DNA of 64,000 nucleotides from Bacteroidota bacterium (GCA_016715425.1 JADKAC010000005.1:1178001-1242000), one strand, 5' to 3'; positions 31,429-40,655 are shown, numbered from the stretch's first letter. Made by a program: numbers and translations. Notes: generated by a model not told the origin, from the letters alone.

Positions 31429-32646
31429 ATGAAAGAAAAAGCAATCGCAATTGTATTTATAATTTTTTTATTTTCTTGCACATCTTCAAACGAAGACAAA
31501 AATACTCGTGATGAGCAAGAGGAATCCACAGTAAAAATATTATCATCCGAAGGAAGAAAACCACATTCCGTTTATATCACTAAAAATTATAATCAACAGC
31601 CTGTAATTTGTTGGACGGAAGAAGATACGCTGAGCAAAATAAAATATGTTTACTATTCAGTTTCATTAGATAACGGTATTTCTTTTTCAGAAAAAAATGA
31701 AATACCTGTTGAGCAAACCATACAATTACATGCGGAGGGAATGCCAAAAATAGCATTCAGAAAAAATGGAGATGTATATGCTTTTTATGAAGTAACATCT
31801 AATTCGGAAGTGAATCATTTTGCCGGAGAAATTCATTACAAATTATCGACGGACAATGGTAAGAATTGGTCGACTCCGAATCGTGTACATCAGGATAGTA
31901 CAAAGCATAAAGGCTGGTCGTTTTTTGATGTTGCAATGTTAAGCAACGGAGAAATTGGTGCATGCTGGCTCGATACATCAAATCCTGATGGCGGAAGGCC
32001 GGTGAAGTTTGCCAAAACAAATGCAACGGGGAAATTTTCAGATGAAGTAATGGTTGACGATTTAGCATGTGAGTGTTGTCGAACTGGAATATATTGCGAT
32101 GAAAGCGGAATTATCAATATTGTTTACCGAGATATTATTCAGGATTCCATAAGAGATATTTCTGTGGCAACTTCATCTGATGGTGGTAAAACATTCAGCA
32201 ATCCCATATGCTTCAGTGGTGATAATTGGAACATACAAGGATGTCCACACAATGGCCCTGATGTAGTAAGTGATAGCAATGGTATTTATGCCGTATGGTT
32301 TACAGGCACATCGCAACAAGGATTGTATTATGCTGAATTGAATTCTAGTGGTAGTATTTCAAAAAAGGAACAGATTAATTCAGAAGGAAGAAATATTCAA
32401 ATTGCATTGTTACCTGATGGCAATAAAATAATGGTATATAACGAATCATATAAAATTGAAAATACCTTTTATTCAACAATCAAATTTAAAAAAGGAAACC
32501 AGGAACCGGTGATATTAACAGATGAAAAAGTAAGCGCTTCCTTGCCGGTAATTCTTGCTTTGAATAATAGCCAATGCATCGTTACATGGCTGGAAGAAAA
32601 TAACGGACAGGAACAAGTAGTGTATAAGTTAGCAGCAATGCAATAA
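31429..32646 (+). CDS. BNR/sialidase-like repeat lipoprotein with CECC motif
   Basis: 405 residues from the ATG at 31429, which gives a lipoprotein signal (AIAIVFIIFLFSC, lipid Cys at 17). An upstream ATG at 31387 breaks this signal. The body has BNR/Asp-box repeats (SLDNGISFSE, STDNGKNWSTP, SSDGGKTFSNP) forming a sialidase-like propeller. Two Cys motifs are inserted: DLACECCRTGIYC and GCPHNGPDV. Sialidase catalytic residues are not evident, so a binding role is likelier. It is 86 bp downstream of the TonB receptor. Metal-related function is inferred from the Cys motifs shared by the cluster. Confidence 0.78.
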   Translation: MKEKAIAIVFIIFLFSCTSSNEDKNTRDEQEESTVKILSSEGRKPHSVYITKNYNQQPVICWTEEDTLSKIKYVYYSVSLDNGISFSEKNEIPVEQTIQLHAEGMPKIAFRKNGDVYAFYEVTSNSEVNHFAGEIHYKLSTDNGKNWSTPNRVHQDSTKHKGWSFFDVAMLSNGEIGACWLDTSNPDGGRPVKFAKTNATGKFSDEVMVDDLACECCRTGIYCDESGIINIVYRDIIQDSIRDISVATSSDGGKTFSNPICFSGDNWNIQGCPHNGPDVVSDSNGIYAVWFTGTSQQGLYYAELNSSGSISKKEQINSEGRNIQIALLPDGNKIMVYNESYKIENTFYSTIKFKKGNQEPVILTDEKVSASLPVILALNNSQCIVTWLEENNGQEQVVYKLAAMQ

Positions 32647-32718
32647 AAATAAATTGTTTAAATAGTTATTCTTTCGTAGCCGAGTTACCCTAAGGGAATT
32701 ATGCAAGGAAAAAATCAT

Positions 32719-32762
32719 TGTCTGAACTATGATTAAAATGATTACTTGAATACTGTGATTTG
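32719..32762. repeat. CTGAACTATGATTAAAATGATTAC repeat copy
   Basis: GTCTGAACTATGATTAAAAT then GATTACTTGAATACTGTGAT. A decayed AGCCGAGTTACC element precedes it (~32680). The rest of the 32647-32972 gap is AT-rich, with one ACCCAATACTCAATGCCC phrase. Confidence 0.8.
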
Positions 32763-32972
32763 ATTACCCAATACTCAATGCCCTTTAATCCTCATTAACC
32801 ATTGCACATATCTTCATATTGATGAACTTGCTGGCACAGGAAAAAACATCGAGTAAGTGAGAAAGTTTAGCGGATTAAAATACTGAAATTAAATATTATC
32901 CTTCATAAACTTAAACTGTAAATTTACCGATACAACATTGTCAAATTTTGACATGTTAAGTTCAATACTTCA

Positions 32973-33476
32973 ATGAAAAAACCAATTTATATATTCCGCT
33001 ATTTTAGTTTAATAGCAATTACTTGTTCACTAATAGGATCTCTACTACTTTTCTTTATTGGTACTTGGAAAACTTACAACGCAATTAGAATAGTATTTTT
33101 TGATTATATCCCTTCAGGGAATGAACATTTGCATTCCATTGATAATGCAACAATATATTTAATGAAATCATTAGATACATTTCTAATAGCCATGGCTCTA
33201 TTCATTTTTGCGTATGGTATTTTTACTTTATTTATTTCTAACAAAAAAGACATTAAGGATAATGGCGTCTTACAATGGATTGCTATCTCAAATATTGGAC
33301 ATTTAAAAAACATACTTGCAGAACTTATTATTATTATTCTATTTGTAATTTTTCTTGAAGTCATAATCGAAAATATAAACAATTTAAAATGGGAGTTTTT
33401 GATAATTCCAATCTCTGTGCTTTTATTAGCACTCGGATTGAAATATTTAAAATTAGAAAACAAAGATGACCCTTAA
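32973..33476 (+). CDS. YqhA/UPF0114-family membrane protein
   Basis: 167 residues with four TM helices (~8-30, ~68-88, ~110-130, ~138-155). The segment IYLMKSLDTFLIAMALFIFA, then YGIFTLFIS, is the family hallmark, as is the WIAISNIGHLKNILAELIII stretch. Function is unknown. It is 11 bp upstream of a mechanosensitive-channel-like gene, so the two are probably co-expressed. Confidence 0.82.
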   Translation: MKKPIYIFRYFSLIAITCSLIGSLLLFFIGTWKTYNAIRIVFFDYIPSGNEHLHSIDNATIYLMKSLDTFLIAMALFIFAYGIFTLFISNKKDIKDNGVLQWIAISNIGHLKNILAELIIIILFVIFLEVIIENINNLKWEFLIIPISVLLLALGLKYLKLENKDDP

Positions 33477-33487
33477 AAAATCTCCCT

Positions 33488-33979
33488 ATGGATATTAGAG
33501 TTATAGAATCAATAATTACAGTTGCAACTTTCTTTATTTTAAGATTTGCTACTGTAAAATTTCTTGCTAAAGTTCAGAAAAAGTATGACTACTCAAAGTA
33601 CAGAATAAGACCTATCTTGAAGTTTGCCAATTTATCAATTTTTATAATACTCGTAATTGTATTAATAGCAATTTGGGGTGTGGAGCAGACAAATATATTA
33701 ACCTTTATTACTTCCGTTGTAACAGTCGTAGGAATTGCATTAGTAGCTCAATGGTCAATACTTTCAAACATTTCTTCTGCTTTAATCATATTTATTAGTC
33801 ATCCTGTTAAATTGGGAGAATCTATAACAATTATTGACAAAGAATTTGATATTAAAGGACAAGTGTCTGATATTGGTTTATTCTATGTGATTTTAAAGAC
33901 AGATACAGCTGAAAAAATTACAATTCCAAATAATGTTTTCTTACAAAAAGCGACAAAAATCAATTTAAAAAAACAGTGA
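33488..33979 (+). CDS. small MscS-family mechanosensitive channel-like protein
   Basis: 163 residues. TM helices are at ~5-22 and ~48-68, followed by a pore-helix-like segment (VVTVVGIALVAQWSILSNIS) and the beta domain (LIIFISHPVKLGESITI, then KGQVSDIGLFYVILKT, ITIPNNVFLQKA). It stops after the beta domain, so the C-terminal alpha-beta domain of full MscS is absent. Minimal forms like this exist in the family. Predicted role: tension-gated osmolyte release in the inner membrane, possibly with the YqhA-like partner. Confidence 0.85.
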   Translation: MDIRVIESIITVATFFILRFATVKFLAKVQKKYDYSKYRIRPILKFANLSIFIILVIVLIAIWGVEQTNILTFITSVVTVVGIALVAQWSILSNISSALIIFISHPVKLGESITIIDKEFDIKGQVSDIGLFYVILKTDTAEKITIPNNVFLQKATKINLKKQ

Positions 33980-34066
33980 ATATTATTCCGTCAATAGACT
34001 TCTTTTTATTTCTCCGCAGAGTTACCAGCAGAGAACAGTGCAAGGAATAAACACTCTATTCTTTAT

Positions 34067-34192
34067 GTCCCCGCAGGGTTTTCACAGCAGCATTGTGCGG
34101 AAGCATTGAAACCCTGCGAAGTATGCAGTTGCAAAACATAATTCAATTGTCTGAACTATGATTATAATACTTTCATGAAGACCGTGATTTAA
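34067..34192. repeat. CGCAGGG hairpin plus CTGAACTATGATT tail (same composite as at 22211)
   Basis: CCCCGCAGGGTTTTCACAGC, AGCATTGTGCGGAAGCATTG, AAACCCTGCG, then CAAAACATAATTCAATTGTC and TGAACTATGATTATAATAC. A decayed CCGCAGAGTTACC unit sits just upstream (34013-34050), and a similar one at 28198-28236. The 33980-34359 gap has no gene. Confidence 0.85.
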
Positions 34193-34359
34193 TAACATTT
34201 TTTTAGTCCCAATATCAGGAACTCACTACCTGATACTTTTTAAATATTTACGCAGGTTCTCAATAGTCACAGCATATACCTTCTGATTGAGGAACCCGCT
34301 TGCACCGAAATATAAAAGGAATGTTTTAGCTTTAAATGAGGATGTAAAAAGCTGATGGA

Positions 34360-34629
34360 ATGAAATCTTTTTCTGAAACATTAAAACGTGAAATAGAAGT
34401 TGCCTTTTCCAGGCATTCTCAACCGATTTGGTTTAGAGTAGTAAAGTATATTACAATAGGTATTCTGGTTTACTTTTTATGGGGAAAAGATATAATTTGG
34501 ATTGTATTATTTGCATTAGCATTTCTGTTTCTCTGTTTACATTTCTGGTATAGATATAAATCAAAAGGGTGGACTCAAAGTTATCGTGGGTGGAAACTAC
34601 ATTCAACAAAGGGTAAAAAAAGCAGATGA
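34360..34629 (+). CDS. small membrane protein, hypothetical
   Basis: 89 residues. An N-terminal amphipathic part (ETLKREIEVAFSRHSQPIWF) is followed by two hydrophobic helices (~30-42 and ~46-63) and a strongly basic tail (WYRYKSKGWTQSYRGWKLHS). No family is recognised. It is a free-standing gene with repeats upstream and ~180 bp to the chromate transporter downstream. Confidence 0.55.
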   Translation: MKSFSETLKREIEVAFSRHSQPIWFRVVKYITIGILVYFLWGKDIIWIVLFALAFLFLCLHFWYRYKSKGWTQSYRGWKLHSTKGKKSR

Positions 34630-34808
34630 ATTAAAGTTGAATTAAAATAGGTAAATAACTAGTAACCTAACCTCATATATTGAATAGATTTGATGCCACA
34701 TAAAAAATGCACAGATTCTTTGTTATAACTTTAAAATGCACAAAATAAATTAATAAGTAGAACGAGTGTAACTAATCGCAATTGTTTTACAATTAATTTT
34801 ATCTATAC

Positions 34809-36119
34809 ATGGAAAAACCCACCTTTACAGAAGCATTAAAATTTTGGATTAAACTTGGTTTTATAAGTTTTGGCGGCCCGGCTGGTCAGATTGCTATTAT
34901 GCACGAATTTCTGGTTGAAAAAAAGAAATGGATAAGCGACAGTAAATTTTTACATGCATTGAATTATTGCATGGTTTTACCCGGACCGGAAGCGCAACAG
35001 TTGGCGATATATATTGGATGGATGCTACACGGAACCCGAGGTGGAATTGTAGCTGGAATTTTATTCGTGCTTCCTTCTATGTTCATTTTACTTGGCCTGA
35101 GTGCTATTTATGTTTCTTTCGGAAACCTGCCATGGATTTATGCAATGTTCAATGGATTAAAACCTGCCGTAATTGCAATTGTTATTCTTGCACTTATAAA
35201 AATTGGTAAAAAATCTTTAGTAAGTCCGTTTCATTATTTTATTGCATTTGCAGCCTTTGTATGTATTTTCTTTTTAAATATTTCATTTCCCCTGATAATT
35301 ATAGGAGCAATTATTATTACAATCATAATACGAAAAATCTTTCCCGCCTTAATTCAATCCTCAATAAAAAACACGGTGGAAAATGATAAAGATGAAACAG
35401 ATTACTACATTAATAAACATACAATTACTTCTGATATTGGTTTCAAACCATTACGATTTTGGAAGCAAGTAGGCTTCGGTATTTTATTCTGGATAATGCC
35501 AGTAATTGTATTTTATATGTATATAAATGACTTTGAATTTTGGAAAAATTTAACACTGTTTTTTACTCAAGCTGCTTTCGTAACCTTCGGTGGTGCGTAT
35601 GCTGTTTTACCTTATGTAGCACAAGTAAGTGTTGAAAAATTTAACTGGTTAACCGAATTACAAATGGTAGATGGTCTTGCTCTGGGTGAAACAACTCCCG
35701 GCCCCTTAATTATGGTACTTGTTTTCGTGGGATTTATGGCAGGTTATAATCATTTTGACAGCTCTCTTGCAATGGGTACTCTCGCATTGGTAACTACTAC
35801 ATTTTATACATTTCTACCATGCTTCCTTTTTATTCTTGTCGGAGCCCCAATCATTGAGAGAACACAAGAAAATAAAACGATAAAAGAAATTCTAGCTATT
35901 GTAACTGCTGCAGTAGTTGGTGTGATTATTAACCTTACTATTTATTTGGGCTCTGCTGTAATTTTTCCTACAAATATTTCTTTCGCAGAACTCGACTATA
36001 TTGCACTTAGCTGGACAGTAATTTCATTCATCGCCATGTATCGTTTCAAAATAAATATGATAACATGGATTGGAGTAAGTGCAATATTTGGACTAGTATA
36101 TTATCTTTTAGAAAAATAA
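34809..36119 (+). CDS. chrA: chromate transporter, long-chain (two-domain) CHR family
   Basis: 436 residues, the bidomain form. The first CHR domain has FWIKLGFISFGGPAGQIAIM and MVLPGPEAQQLAIYIGWMLH. The second, opposite in topology, has FFTQAAFVTFGGAYAVLPYV and LALGETTPGPLIMVLVFVGF. These duplicated FGGP/LPGPEAQ and FGGAYA/TPGPL pairs are diagnostic. About 10-12 TM helices are seen. Known role: chromate efflux in the inner membrane. No chrB regulator is nearby, so other substrates remain possible. Confidence 0.93.
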   Translation: MEKPTFTEALKFWIKLGFISFGGPAGQIAIMHEFLVEKKKWISDSKFLHALNYCMVLPGPEAQQLAIYIGWMLHGTRGGIVAGILFVLPSMFILLGLSAIYVSFGNLPWIYAMFNGLKPAVIAIVILALIKIGKKSLVSPFHYFIAFAAFVCIFFLNISFPLIIIGAIIITIIIRKIFPALIQSSIKNTVENDKDETDYYINKHTITSDIGFKPLRFWKQVGFGILFWIMPVIVFYMYINDFEFWKNLTLFFTQAAFVTFGGAYAVLPYVAQVSVEKFNWLTELQMVDGLALGETTPGPLIMVLVFVGFMAGYNHFDSSLAMGTLALVTTTFYTFLPCFLFILVGAPIIERTQENKTIKEILAIVTAAVVGVIINLTIYLGSAVIFPTNISFAELDYIALSWTVISFIAMYRFKINMITWIGVSAIFGLVYYLLEK

Positions 36120-36250
36120 GTCAATCAATATATAATTCAATCAATATATAAATGAGTTTAATAATTCTATCCTATTGTGAATATTTTTTAGTCTTTTAAT
36201 TAAATATTTTGAACTGAACACTCTTACTAATTACTCATTTCTAATTACCC

Positions 36251-37414
36251 TTACTCCTTCTTCCCATCAAACAATTTATCAAAAAATCCATCTTTCTTTT
36301 CTTTGTCTGTTCCCACTGTTTTAATATTCACATTATTTTCAAGTGCAGGTTGTAATGCTTTTATAAATGCATTACGAAAAGTTTCGCCGATAATTACACC
36401 AACAGGCACATCGGGATTATCCAGATTTCCTGAAAATTCCACTTTCGTTGCCACCTGATCTTCCGAGCTATTTTTAAATATCCATCCACCAAATCCCACT
36501 AAAGATTCCCAAAGTTTTTCAGGAAGAGGATCTTCCTTTTCCTCTTTCCAATTAATGACATCTAAATCTTTAATAATTGGTTTTGTATATCCATCAATTT
36601 TATTATTTTTTGCTGCCGCTTCAATATACAATCCGAAGGTTCCTTTTTGTACATCAAAATTGCCATACGCTTTTAAGAAATCATTCACCTCCACTAAATT
36701 CAGATTCAACAATTCCGCATTAAAATCGAAAGTGGGTATTTTATTTAATGCATCTAACTTCATATTCATTGTTGCACTTCCACCGTAAATATCCGCAGAA
36801 CCCACAACTGTTGATGGCAATAAAATAGAATCATTTTTTTCATTGGTTAAATTTTCGGCAAGTATATGAATGTTATCAGAATACACATCTACTTTAGGGT
36901 CACTATGAAAATCCTGATAATGAATTTCTCCATTATTAATTTCAAAACTATTGAGTTTTAATGGCAACAAATCATCTACCACATCTCTCCAATCTCCATC
37001 CATAGAAGTTTGAGAAGTTTCTTCTGTTGGGCCTTTTACAAAATTGAGAACTGGATGCTCCACTTTAATAGTCCCCACTAATTTTCCTTTAAAAATAGCA
37101 GGCCATTCCACGGCTAATCTGATTTCATCCGCAGCAAAAAACGGTACAGGAATTTCGCCACCGGTTTTTTCCAATTTAATCACTTTTATTTTATATGCCC
37201 CAGCAATTAATGCAAGATCAATATCATCAACATGGCCATAATATCCATCAATTTCAGAGAGTTTTTTATTTACTACTTTAAGTACTACATAAGGTAAAAT
37301 AAGTCTGATAACTATTAATACACCAACTACTATTAGTATAATATTTCGGACTCTTTTTTTCTTATGCTTAGGTTTATTATAATTACTTGTTTCCATGAAA
37401 ATTGTTTTTGTCAT
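36251..37414 (-). CDS. DUF748/AsmA-like membrane-anchored protein
   Basis: 387 residues (381 if the in-frame ATG at 37396 is used). A basic N terminus (KPKHKKKRVRN) precedes one TM helix (IILIVVGVLIVIRLILPYVV). A long beta-rich AsmA/DUF748 domain follows (PVPFFAADEIRLAVEWPAIF, GTIKVEHPVLNF, then ADIYGGSATMNMKLDA). Family knowledge: periplasmic bridge-like or lipid-transport-related proteins of the AsmA superfamily. The C terminus is acidic/basic mixed. It is divergent from the YihY gene with ~55 bp between them, so the two share a control region. Confidence 0.82.
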   Translation of the reverse strand: MTKTIFMETSNYNKPKHKKKRVRNIILIVVGVLIVIRLILPYVVLKVVNKKLSEIDGYYGHVDDIDLALIAGAYKIKVIKLEKTGGEIPVPFFAADEIRLAVEWPAIFKGKLVGTIKVEHPVLNFVKGPTEETSQTSMDGDWRDVVDDLLPLKLNSFEINNGEIHYQDFHSDPKVDVYSDNIHILAENLTNEKNDSILLPSTVVGSADIYGGSATMNMKLDALNKIPTFDFNAELLNLNLVEVNDFLKAYGNFDVQKGTFGLYIEAAAKNNKIDGYTKPIIKDLDVINWKEEKEDPLPEKLWESLVGFGGWIFKNSSEDQVATKVEFSGNLDNPDVPVGVIIGETFRNAFIKALQPALENNVNIKTVGTDKEKKDGFFDKLFDGKKE

Positions 37415-37470
37415 TTTGATTGTAGCTTTACCGGCTTAATAACAACATTATACCAGAAATGTTAATCCTT

Positions 37471-38406
37471 ATGAAAAAAATATTTTTACTTATTAAAGAT
37501 ACCGTTATAAGTTTCAGGCAGGATAAAGTGCTGAAGAAAAGTGCATCGCTTGCTTATTATACAGTGTTTGCATTGCCTGCGTTAGCACTAGTTCTTATTT
37601 CAATTACCAGTGTTTTTTATGGAGAAGATGCTGCTTCCGGTGCAATGTTTAGTCAGCTTGATGGCTTAGTTGGGAAAACTGCCGCATTGCAAATTCAGGA
37701 AGCAATTAAGAACCGGCATCTCTCTGGGAATTCAGTTATAGGAACAATTGTAGGTGGTGCAATTTTGCTATTTAGCGCAGGTGGAATATTTGCAGAAATC
37801 CAAGACAGTATTAATATGATTTGGGGTTTAAAAGCAAAGACCAAGCGGGGAATATTAAAATTAATATTGAACAGAATTATTTCCTTTTCACTGGTATTAA
37901 GTCTCGGTTTTGCATTACTTGTTTCACTTGTGATTAATGCATTAATAGCGGCACTTAAATCAAAATTAGAAGTTCAATTTCCGGGCTTAAATGTCAACCT
38001 TACACTCTTTATAGATTGGGCTTTGCAAATTGTAATCATCACTTATTTAATTGCGATAATTTTTAGAATTCTACCTGATGCAAAAATTAAATGGCGTGAT
38101 GTTTCCATCGGAGCATTTGTTACTACAATATTATTTTTATTAGGGAAAATTTTATTGGGATATATCATTTCAAGAAATGCATCTATTGAAGCTTATGGAG
38201 CTGCAGGTTCCATTGTATTAATTTTATTGTGGGTATATTATTCCTCAGCTATTCTCTATTTTGGGGCAGAATTTACACAAGTATTTGCAAAACGTTATGG
38301 CAGCGATATACAACCGAATAAATATGCAACATGGGTTGAAACGCATACAGTGGAAGTAGAAACTCCAAGTGTAAAAGATAAAAACATAGTTCAGGAAAAA
38401 GAGTAG
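37471..38406 (+). CDS. YihY/BrkB-family inner-membrane protein
   Basis: 311 residues from the ATG at 37471 (an ATG at 37459 adds four). It has six TM helices with family motifs: KSASLAYYTVFALPALALVL near the N terminus, QIQEAIKN, then GGIFAEIQDSINMIWGL and IRNASIEAYGAAGSIVLILL-like (here SRNASIEAYGAAGS) followed by WVYYSSAILYFGAEFTQVFA. Function is debated in the family; it is not an RNase. Divergent partner: the DUF748 gene. Confidence 0.92.
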   Translation: MKKIFLLIKDTVISFRQDKVLKKSASLAYYTVFALPALALVLISITSVFYGEDAASGAMFSQLDGLVGKTAALQIQEAIKNRHLSGNSVIGTIVGGAILLFSAGGIFAEIQDSINMIWGLKAKTKRGILKLILNRIISFSLVLSLGFALLVSLVINALIAALKSKLEVQFPGLNVNLTLFIDWALQIVIITYLIAIIFRILPDAKIKWRDVSIGAFVTTILFLLGKILLGYIISRNASIEAYGAAGSIVLILLWVYYSSAILYFGAEFTQVFAKRYGSDIQPNKYATWVETHTVEVETPSVKDKNIVQEKE

Positions 38407-38448
38407 CTATAATATCTGTCTACTCATAACTCTATTCAAATAGTTGAT

Positions 38449-39723
38449 ATGAAATTCTTGATACCTGCTGTCTTCTTATTTTTTATCCAATCATTATCTG
38501 CACAAACTTTGAATGCTACCTTAAAAAATAATAGAGATTCTTCTGTTGTTGCATTTGCCGCTATTCAAATTAATGAGACAAATTCTTTTACTACATCAGA
38601 TGAAAATGGAGAATTTAATTTTACCGTTCCCGAAGAGATTACCAATATTCATTTAAACATTTCCTATGTTGGCTGCCATGATTCCATACTATATCAAACT
38701 GCAAAGGGCAATCATCAAATCATTTATTTGCAATGCGATCCCACACTTTTAAAAGATGCGGTTATTGAAGGATTAACGGCAAAGGATTTGGTTAAAAAAG
38801 CCATTGCATTAATTCCAAACAATTATCCTGATTCAAGTTATGTTTCTGCTGCTTTTATCAGGCAGTATGAAAATGTGAACGGCTCTTTTATAAATTTGAT
38901 AGAAGCAAAAGGTTGGCTGCTATTTACTTTAAACCATAGAGCAAAAAATAATAATTGGACAGAAGCATTTGCAACAGAAAATTTGCGCAGAAGTAAATAT
39001 CGTGAAATAGAAAATTTTAATGAAGATGATTTCAGCGATGTAATGTTTCAAAATCCGGTGTACCATTTACAGCATAGTCTTTTAGATTTAGATGGTTTGA
39101 AATATTTTACTTACAGATATGATACTACTTCCACCGATGATAATTATACAGTGCTTTTTCAATGCAATGCATTCACTACCGAAAATCATGGAGTTTCAAA
39201 TTATACATCAATAGGATTGCAGGAAGAGGGAATTGAATCGGGAAAACTTATTATTGACAAACACACATTTGCATTTATTCGTATTGAAAGAAATGCTGTT
39301 ATTCGCAATGGATTTAACTATCCGAAATTCAATAATTTTATTTTACCCGACAAATTATATACTGCGGAATTTGTAGAAGGAAATCTCACGATAAATTATC
39401 AGCAAATAAATGGCAAATGGTATTTACTAAACATCATGCACAATTACACAAACAACTATTTCAAAACACAAACACATGAAAAGACATACTCTATTACCAA
39501 GTGTTTTGAATATTTTCTGGCAACGCCTACCCGATATATCAATAAAGATTTGTTTGATAAATTTAATTATAACCCGGAATTAAATACAGCATCCTATAAT
39601 TATAATGCAGATGATTGGAGTATTAATGTACCTCCTTATTTCTTTTATCCTTACAAAGAAGTATGGAAAGATTTGGAGAAAAGCATGTCGCTGGAAGAGC
39701 AATTTATATTGAATGGGAAATAA
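38449..39723 (+). CDS. secreted protein with carboxypeptidase-like regulatory domain
   Basis: 424 residues. Signal peptide FLIPAVFLFFIQSLSAQ, then a CarboxypepD_reg-like beta domain (~20-90; FAAIQINETNSFTTSDENGE, LNISYVGCHDSI). From ~105 (DLVKKAIALIPNNYPDSSYV) the layout resembles the DUF5686-like or hypothetical proteins that follow this domain in Bacteroidota, with a beta-rich C terminus. It is a probable periplasmic or outer-membrane-associated protein; function unknown. It starts 43 bp after the YihY gene. Confidence 0.75.
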   Translation: MKFLIPAVFLFFIQSLSAQTLNATLKNNRDSSVVAFAAIQINETNSFTTSDENGEFNFTVPEEITNIHLNISYVGCHDSILYQTAKGNHQIIYLQCDPTLLKDAVIEGLTAKDLVKKAIALIPNNYPDSSYVSAAFIRQYENVNGSFINLIEAKGWLLFTLNHRAKNNNWTEAFATENLRRSKYREIENFNEDDFSDVMFQNPVYHLQHSLLDLDGLKYFTYRYDTTSTDDNYTVLFQCNAFTTENHGVSNYTSIGLQEEGIESGKLIIDKHTFAFIRIERNAVIRNGFNYPKFNNFILPDKLYTAEFVEGNLTINYQQINGKWYLLNIMHNYTNNYFKTQTHEKTYSITKCFEYFLATPTRYINKDLFDKFNYNPELNTASYNYNADDWSINVPPYFFYPYKEVWKDLEKSMSLEEQFILNGK

Positions 39724-39864
39724 AAATATTGGTACTCTTAAATTTGAGGAAACAAATAGAGTGAACGATAACTCGGAAGTAATTGTAATTACAAAGCAAT
39801 AGTATGAATTGCATATGCATATTTAATTTAAATAGCGTTAAACTGCTGACAACAAAAAATAAAA

Positions 39865-40305
39865 TTGAAAAACATCAGATTCATCTCCGCCTTCTCACTT
39901 CTACTTTTACTTACAAGTTTTAGTTTACACTCTTTTGGTCAAACAGGTGATATTAATGTTACAGTTACCAATTTAAAAAATACGGATGGCTATATTTTTA
40001 TTGGCTTATTTAATAAAGCGGATGACTTCCCTATTGATGGAAAACAATATCGAAAAGATTATGTAAAAGTGAGTTCAAAAACGTTTACTTATACGTTTAA
40101 AAATATTCCTGCCGGGGATTATGCAATTGCTGTTTATCACGATGAAAATGCAGATCATAAATGCAATCGCAATATGATGGGAATACCAACAGAGCGATAT
40201 GGTTTCTCCAATAATATAAAACCTGTGTTATCCGCTCCGTCTTTTTCTAAAGTGAAATTTAATTTAGTGTCTTCCGTGGATATTTCTATTCGATTGTTTG
40301 ATTGA
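39865..40305 (+). CDS. DUF2141-domain secreted protein
   Basis: 146 residues from a TTG start that yields a proper signal peptide (FISAFSLLLLLTSFSLHSFG). The mature domain is DUF2141: INVTVTNLKNTDGYIFIGLF, then YAIAVYHDENADHKCNRNMM and GIPTERYGFSNN. The DENxDxKxxxNxxGxPxExYGFSN signature is diagnostic. Likely periplasmic; function unknown. Confidence 0.92.
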   Translation: MKNIRFISAFSLLLLLTSFSLHSFGQTGDINVTVTNLKNTDGYIFIGLFNKADDFPIDGKQYRKDYVKVSSKTFTYTFKNIPAGDYAIAVYHDENADHKCNRNMMGIPTERYGFSNNIKPVLSAPSFSKVKFNLVSSVDISIRLFD

Positions 40306-40319
40306 TAGTTTGAAAAAGG

Positions 40320-40640
40320 AAGTTTCGGGTTTCATGTTTCATGTTAATAAAACTCGTTAATAATTAAATGGCTATTAGCTATTGGCCTTTAGCAATTGGC
40401 TAAAAAAAACGCATCAATAATTAAATGGCTATTGGCTATTGGCCGTTAGCAATTGGCTAAAAAATTTATCACTGATTATTTCATTTACCATTTACCATTT
40501 ACAATTAATATCACTCAACTTTACGCAGATTTCATTGTTTTTCGAATCATGCCATAGCCATTAGCTTTAGCCTTCGCCATTTCCAATTCTACAGTTCTAC
40601 AATTCTACAGTTCTACAATTCTACAATCCTCAATAACCGA
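40320..40640. repeat. 57-bp tandem pair and phrase repeats (GGCTATTGGC, TTACCATTTACC, TTCTACAATTC)
   Basis: ATGGCTATT(A/G)GCTATTGGC occurs at 40368 and 40425, a 57-bp period, each followed by TTAGCAATTGGCTAAAAAA. Then come TTTACCATTTACCATTTACA (~40483-40503) and TTCTACAGTTCTACAATTCT-type units (40588-40630). Together with a -7 box at 40656 these fill the 40306-40682 gap. Confidence 0.85.
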
Positions 40641-40655
40641 TACCATTTAAATAAA

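Noticed and set aside
31429..32646. Assignment as an active sialidase
   Set aside because: Asp-box repeats are present, but the arginine triad and catalytic Tyr/Glu pattern could not be found; only the fold is supported.
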